A DNA stretch of 64,000 nt from contig NZ_RQYL01000007.1 of NCBI RefSeq assembly GCF_003860125.1, positions 1-64,000 of the forward strand, read 5' to 3'. This document shows, one piece after another, positions 60,838 through 64,000 of this stretch (the first letter of the stretch is position 1; every line of letters starts with the position of its first letter). Both the position numbers and the translations under genes were made by a program. This DNA comes from Fretibacterium sp. OH1220_COT-178. Its GTDB lineage: Bacteria > Synergistota > Synergistia > Synergistales > Aminobacteriaceae. The notes below the pieces were generated by a model. That model searched no databases. It worked only from the letters and a program-made list of their open reading frames with translations, and was not told the DNA's origin.

Positions 60838-61680
60838 TCAACGCCGACTCATGATCGTCCTGATCTCGTCCTCGTTGATCCCCACCATCGCCTCCCCGAG
60901 GTCCCCGGACACCTCGAGCAGCATCCTCGGGTCCTCGTAATGCTCCACCGCCTTGACGATAGCCCTTGCCCTTTTTTCGGGGTTCCCGGACTTGAATATT
61001 CCCGACCCCACAAACACGCCCTCCGCCCCAAGCTGGCGCATCAAAGCGGCATCCGCCGGTGTCGCGACCCCTCCTGCCGAGAAGTTCAAAACCGGCAGTC
61101 TCCCCTTCTCCCTCACCCCGCTCAAAAGCTCCGGGTCGACCCCGAGCTCCTTTGCCCGATGATTCACCTCATCCTTCCGAAGGGACCGAACCAGCGCAAT
61201 CTCGCCCATGATCTGCCGCATATGGGAGACGGCCTGAATCACGTCGCCGGTCCCCGCCTCGCCCTTCGTCCGTATCATCCTGGCCCCCTCGGAAATTCTT
61301 CTGAGCGCCTCTCCCAGGTTTCTGGCGCCGCACACGAAGGGGGTTTTAAACTGTTTCTTGTCGATGTGATGGACCCCGTCGGCGGGGGACAAAACCTCGG
61401 ATTCGTCGATAAAATCGACGCCCAGTGCCTCCAGGATCTGGGCCTCCACGAAGTGCCCGATCCTCACCTTGGCCATGACCGGTATCGAGACCGCCTTGAC
61501 GATCTCCTCGATCCTCTTGGGGTCGCTCATCCTCGAAACTCCCCCCGCCGCCCTGATGTCCGCCGGAACCCTCTCGAGCGCCATGACCGCGACCGCCCCC
61601 GCCGCCTCCGCAATTTTGGCCTGCTCGGGATTGACGACATCCATGACGACTCCGCCCCTCAGCCTCTCGTAAATGTCCAT
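60838..61680 (-). CDS. pdxS: pyridoxal 5'-phosphate synthase, PdxS subunit
   Basis: 280-aa PLP synthase subunit that builds PLP from ribose 5-phosphate, glyceraldehyde 3-phosphate and ammonia. Strong family sequences: [38 protein letters not shown], the lysine in [16 protein letters not shown] near 72, [13 protein letters not shown] and [19 protein letters not shown] use the ATG at 61680 with GGGAGG 9 bases before; the in-frame ATG at 61731 overlaps the -10 box. The glutaminase partner pdxT is not next to it in this window, which is unusual. Confidence 0.94.
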   Translation of the reverse strand: MDIYERLRGGVVMDVVNPEQAKIAEAAGAVAVMALERVPADIRAAGGVSRMSDPKRIEEIVKAVSIPVMAKVRIGHFVEAQILEALGVDFIDESEVLSPADGVHHIDKKQFKTPFVCGARNLGEALRRISEGARMIRTKGEAGTGDVIQAVSHMRQIMGEIALVRSLRKDEVNHRAKELGVDPELLSGVREKGRLPVLNFSAGGVATPADAALMRQLGAEGVFVGSGIFKSGNPEKRARAIVKAVEHYEDPRMLLEVSGDLGEAMVGINEDEIRTIMSRR

Positions 61681-61729
61681 AAATTCTTTCCTCCCAACAT
61701 TTTTACTCCGGTGTTCCGTCAGCTCAGGC

Positions 61730-61770
61730 ATTATATCTGCTATACTGTCTCCATTGATAGATACAGTTTA
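61730..61770. promoter_or_regulatory. divergent pdxS / MocR promoter region
   Basis: Minus strand TATAAT (61735-61730) for pdxS, with a poor -35; plus strand extended -10 TGCTATACT (61738-61746) for the regulator. Similar half-sites ATACTGTC (61742) and ATACAGTT (61761) lie where the regulator could bind and help pdxS transcription. Confidence 0.55.
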
Positions 61771-61780
61771 AAAAAAATTT

Positions 61781-63175
61781 ATGGATACAGAGGCGGACAT
61801 GCCATTGGGACAGACCGTTCTTCCGCTGTATTTGAGCCTTTACGAGGACATAAAAAGCAGGATCGCATCAGGAAAGCTTGCCGCCGGAGACAGGCTGCCC
61901 TCCATAAGGGCGGCGGCCAGAGATTTGAAAATCAGCATCAATACCGTCAGCAACGCCTATCATCAGCTGGAGGTCGAGGGCTATGTCAGGTCCGCGGAAA
62001 AGGTGGGCTACTTCGTCGAGGCGATAGACGATTTGATAAGGCTCGGACGCCGCCAGCCCGCCGTCCTCGAGAGGGCGATGCCTCCAAAATACAAGTACGA
62101 TTTTTCCTACAGCGGCGTCGACGATTCCCTGTTCCCTTATTCCGTCTGGAAGAAAATTTTCAGGCAAGTGTTTTCGTCGGAGCATGAAAACCTGTTGGCT
62201 CAGGGCGATTGCAAGGGCTTCCCTCCCCTGAGGGAAAGCATCGCCGCCTACCTCATGAACTCGAGGGGGATCGACGCGGCCCCGTCCAACATGATCGTCT
62301 CCGCAGGGACGGAACACCTTTTTTATATCCTCAAAAGACTTTTGGACAGCAATACGCTCTATGCCTTCGAAAACCCCGGCTACGCCTTCGGAAACCCCTT
62401 TTTCACCTACGATATGGCCAATCCCATTTTTCTCAATCTGGACAGGCAGGGCGTCGAAATCGAACGGATCCGGGATCTGAACTCCATTGCCGTCCTTGTA
62501 ACCCCCGCCCATCAGTTTCCGATGGGTACAGTCATGTCCATAAACCGAAGGATCGAGCTTTTGAACTGGGCAAGCCTCAGGCCCGAGAGATACATCATCG
62601 AGGACGACTACGACGGCGAGTTCAAGTTCAGGGAAAAGCCCACCCCCGCCCTGAAAAGTATGGACACGAACGACGACGTGATCTACCTGGGCAGTTTTTC
62701 AAGGCTCATCGCTCCCTCGCTGAGGGTCAGCTACATGATTCTGCCCGAGCGGCTCATGAAAGAGTACGAAAGGGCCTTCAAGGGGTTCGGCTGCCCGGTA
62801 TCCCTCTTCATTCAGACGGCCCTTTCACGCTTCATGTCGGAGGGGTACTTCGAAAAGCACATAAACCGAATGAAGTCTTGCTACGGCAAAAAACACTCCA
62901 GGACGAAACACCGCATCGAGCGCTCCGCGCACATCAAGATGCACGGCCCGACCTCCGGCACATCCTTCGTGATCGAAATCCCGGAGGTCGATGCCGACGC
63001 TTTGCTCGAACACCTGGAGAGCGCCGGAGTAAGGCTCACCCCCATCTCCGACTTCGCGGTGAACGGTGAGGATTTCAGGGGGCTTTATCTTCTGAGCTTC
63101 TCGAAGCTCAGCGATCTCGACCTGGAGGATGGCATCGGGATTATGGAGAAAACGATAGAGGCCCTGAAAAAATGA
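61781..63175 (+). CDS. pdxR: MocR-family regulator (PdxR-like), PLP lysine replaced
   Basis: 464 aa: an N-terminal GntR winged helix (LYEDIKSRIASGKLAAGDRL, TVSNAYHQLEVEGYVRS) and a C-terminal fold-type I aminotransferase domain (EDDYDGEF, YLGSFSRLIAPSLRVSYM). In the MocR family the SFSK lysine binds PLP; here it reads SFSR, so the internal aldimine cannot form in the usual way. It is divergent from pdxS, the classic layout of PLP-responsive PdxR. The ATG at 61781 has no ribosome site and sits close to the promoter, so leaderless translation or the ATG at 61799 are options. Confidence 0.83.
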   Translation: MDTEADMPLGQTVLPLYLSLYEDIKSRIASGKLAAGDRLPSIRAAARDLKISINTVSNAYHQLEVEGYVRSAEKVGYFVEAIDDLIRLGRRQPAVLERAMPPKYKYDFSYSGVDDSLFPYSVWKKIFRQVFSSEHENLLAQGDCKGFPPLRESIAAYLMNSRGIDAAPSNMIVSAGTEHLFYILKRLLDSNTLYAFENPGYAFGNPFFTYDMANPIFLNLDRQGVEIERIRDLNSIAVLVTPAHQFPMGTVMSINRRIELLNWASLRPERYIIEDDYDGEFKFREKPTPALKSMDTNDDVIYLGSFSRLIAPSLRVSYMILPERLMKEYERAFKGFGCPVSLFIQTALSRFMSEGYFEKHINRMKSCYGKKHSRTKHRIERSAHIKMHGPTSGTSFVIEIPEVDADALLEHLESAGVRLTPISDFAVNGEDFRGLYLLSFSKLSDLDLEDGIGIMEKTIEALKK

Positions 63176-63346
63176 TCCCTCCCGACTTCAAGGGGAACAG
63201 GCACGACGGAGGCCGAGGTGGGGGACATTGGGGCCGGGCCATGGACACGTTCATGCCGCCGAGTGCTCGAGGCAACCCGCCGGAGGAGAAAGACGACCCG
63301 GCTCGACCGCCCCGGGCGGACCGAAGAAAACGATGAACCGCCCCGC

Positions 63347-63775
63347 TTACTTTCCCGCCCTCGCCTGGGCGAAGGCCAGAACGTAGCCGTCGGGGTCCCG
63401 GACGTAGAACTCGTCCGCTCCGTACCAGGCGGTCGAGAGCTCCTTCACGATCTCCGCCCCGGCCCTGACGCGCCCGTACAGCTCGCCGACATCATCCGTC
63501 TCGCAGTAGAGCGTGGCTGACGAGCCGATCGGGCATTTGGAAAGGACCTCCACATCGGTCCTCAAACTCTCCTCGGCCTGCAGCATCACCTCGACCGCCC
63601 CGCTCCGGACCAGGGCCCACACATACCGCCTCCCCGGTACAAGCCCGGACTCCATGCCATTCTCCCCGGACACGAACGCCACCGGCTCAAACCCCAGGAC
63701 ATCGACGTAGAACGCCACGGATCTCCGGACATCCCTCACCATAAGATTGGGGGTGAGCTTCTTCAATGCTTTCAT
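63347..63775 (-). CDS. VOC (glyoxalase/bleomycin-resistance fold) protein
   Basis: 142 aa, single VOC domain. Start KALKKLTPNLMVRDVRRSVAFYVDVLGFEPV is the typical first beta-alpha unit, and FYVRDPDGYVLAFAQ ends the second. The ATG at 63775 follows GGGAGG by 8 bases. Function unknown beyond fold; metal-dependent isomerase, dioxygenase or binding protein are possible. Cotranscribed with the AraC-type gene upstream. Confidence 0.8.
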   Translation of the reverse strand: MKALKKLTPNLMVRDVRRSVAFYVDVLGFEPVAFVSGENGMESGLVPGRRYVWALVRSGAVEVMLQAEESLRTDVEVLSKCPIGSSATLYCETDDVGELYGRVRAGAEIVKELSTAWYGADEFYVRDPDGYVLAFAQARAGK

Positions 63776-63800
63776 CGTTGTCGCCTCCCTTTCGCTCCCC

Positions 63801-64000
63801 TCAAAGAGGAATGTCCGACAGTGTAGCGGATCGGACACCGGGCGTCTTGTACAAATGCGACATCCTCTCCCCCTTGGGATGAAGCTGCCGATACTCCCGG
63901 ATCATGTGCGACTGATCTGCATAGCCGAGCTTCTGGGAAAGTCGGGCCAGCGGCTCGTCCGACCTCTCGAGTTCCTCCCGAAGGCACCGAAAGCGGAGGA
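63801..64000 (-). CDS. AraC-type transcriptional regulator, 5' part beyond window
   Basis: C-terminal 66 residues only. The sequence RFRCLREELERSDEPLARLSQKLGYADQSHMIREYRQLHPKGER (given in parts: LARLSQKLGYADQSHMIREY) matches the second helix-turn-helix of AraC-family regulators. It ends with TGA at 63803-63801, 25 bp before the VOC gene, which it may control. Confidence 0.7.
   Translation of the reverse strand, partial: LRFRCLREELERSDEPLARLSQKLGYADQSHMIREYRQLHPKGERMSHLYKTPGVRSATLSDIPL

Noticed and set aside
61681-61731. ATG at 61731 as start of pdxS
   Set aside because: It lies inside the TATAAT box, while the ATG at 61680 has GGGAGG at a good distance.

Overview
The window looks like a chromosomal segment of a high-GC, strictly anaerobic, amino-acid- and peptide-fermenting Gram-negative bacterium. 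A member of the Synergistota is my best guess. The grounds are an Rnf complex in the order rnfCDGEAB, a pyruvate:ferredoxin oxidoreductase, a phosphofructokinase with pyrophosphate-type motifs, many peptide and amino-acid transporters with cytoplasmic peptidases, a methionine gamma-lyase, and frequent GTG/TTG starts behind strong Shine-Dalgarno sites. The taxonomic call is an inference; no rRNA, tRNA, CRISPR array or intact transposase was seen.

Layout. 1-8035 (minus): a peptide/opine-type ABC operon (dppBCDF), a small membrane protein, an N-acyl-D-amino-acid deacylase and, last, the solute-binding protein. 8117-12750 (minus): an M28-type peptidase, a small membrane protein, an SSS-family symporter and a creatininase-family hydrolase. 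12939-19647 (minus): phosphofructokinase and the six-gene rnf operon with a good promoter. 19785-24928 (minus): an Fe3+/2-aminoethylphosphonate-type ABC importer with one fused permease between two ATPases. 25068-27465: methionine gamma-lyase, then a divergent WG-repeat exported protein. 27643-35255: a molybdenum-hydroxylase/purine island (yqeB-like gene, two xanthine-dehydrogenase-type subunits, an NCS2 xanthine/uracil permease) enclosing a tiny Cys-rich protein with a structured leader and a thiol peroxidase. 35311-45168: SMUG1-type uracil-DNA glycosylase, acylphosphatase, a second peptide ABC operon (plus strand), a second M28-type peptidase converging on it, and a YkvI-like membrane protein.

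45243-51423: a PLP aminotransferase-family enzyme, the 3' remnant of an M20 peptidase abutting a lower-GC patch with a nitroreductase, and a pair of ABC exporter-fold half-transporters of the YbtPQ/IrtAB look. 51500-56651: a gene remnant, tandem repeats, nifJ and a uridine-phosphorylase-type enzyme. 56676-60803 (minus): a TRAP transporter operon (dctPQM) ending in an M24/creatinase-like protein. 60838-63175: pdxS and a divergent MocR-type regulator whose PLP-binding lysine position reads as arginine. 63347-64000 (minus): a VOC protein behind a truncated AraC-type regulator at the window edge.

Taken together, the genes import peptides, amino acids, nucleobases and metals or metal-phosphonate-like solutes, degrade them in the cytoplasm (M28, M24, D-aminoacylase, creatininase, methionine lyase, xanthine dehydrogenase, nucleoside phosphorylase), and funnel reducing power through PFOR and Rnf. 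The most unusual signals are two copies of a TAAGC...GCTTA palindromic element. One lies between 69-bp direct duplicates of a gene end; the other forms a switch-like leader in front of the Cys-rich protein. Other notable points are the lysine-less MocR regulator, the degenerate M24 metal site, and a terminator-like hairpin just after the promoter of the nucleobase permease.
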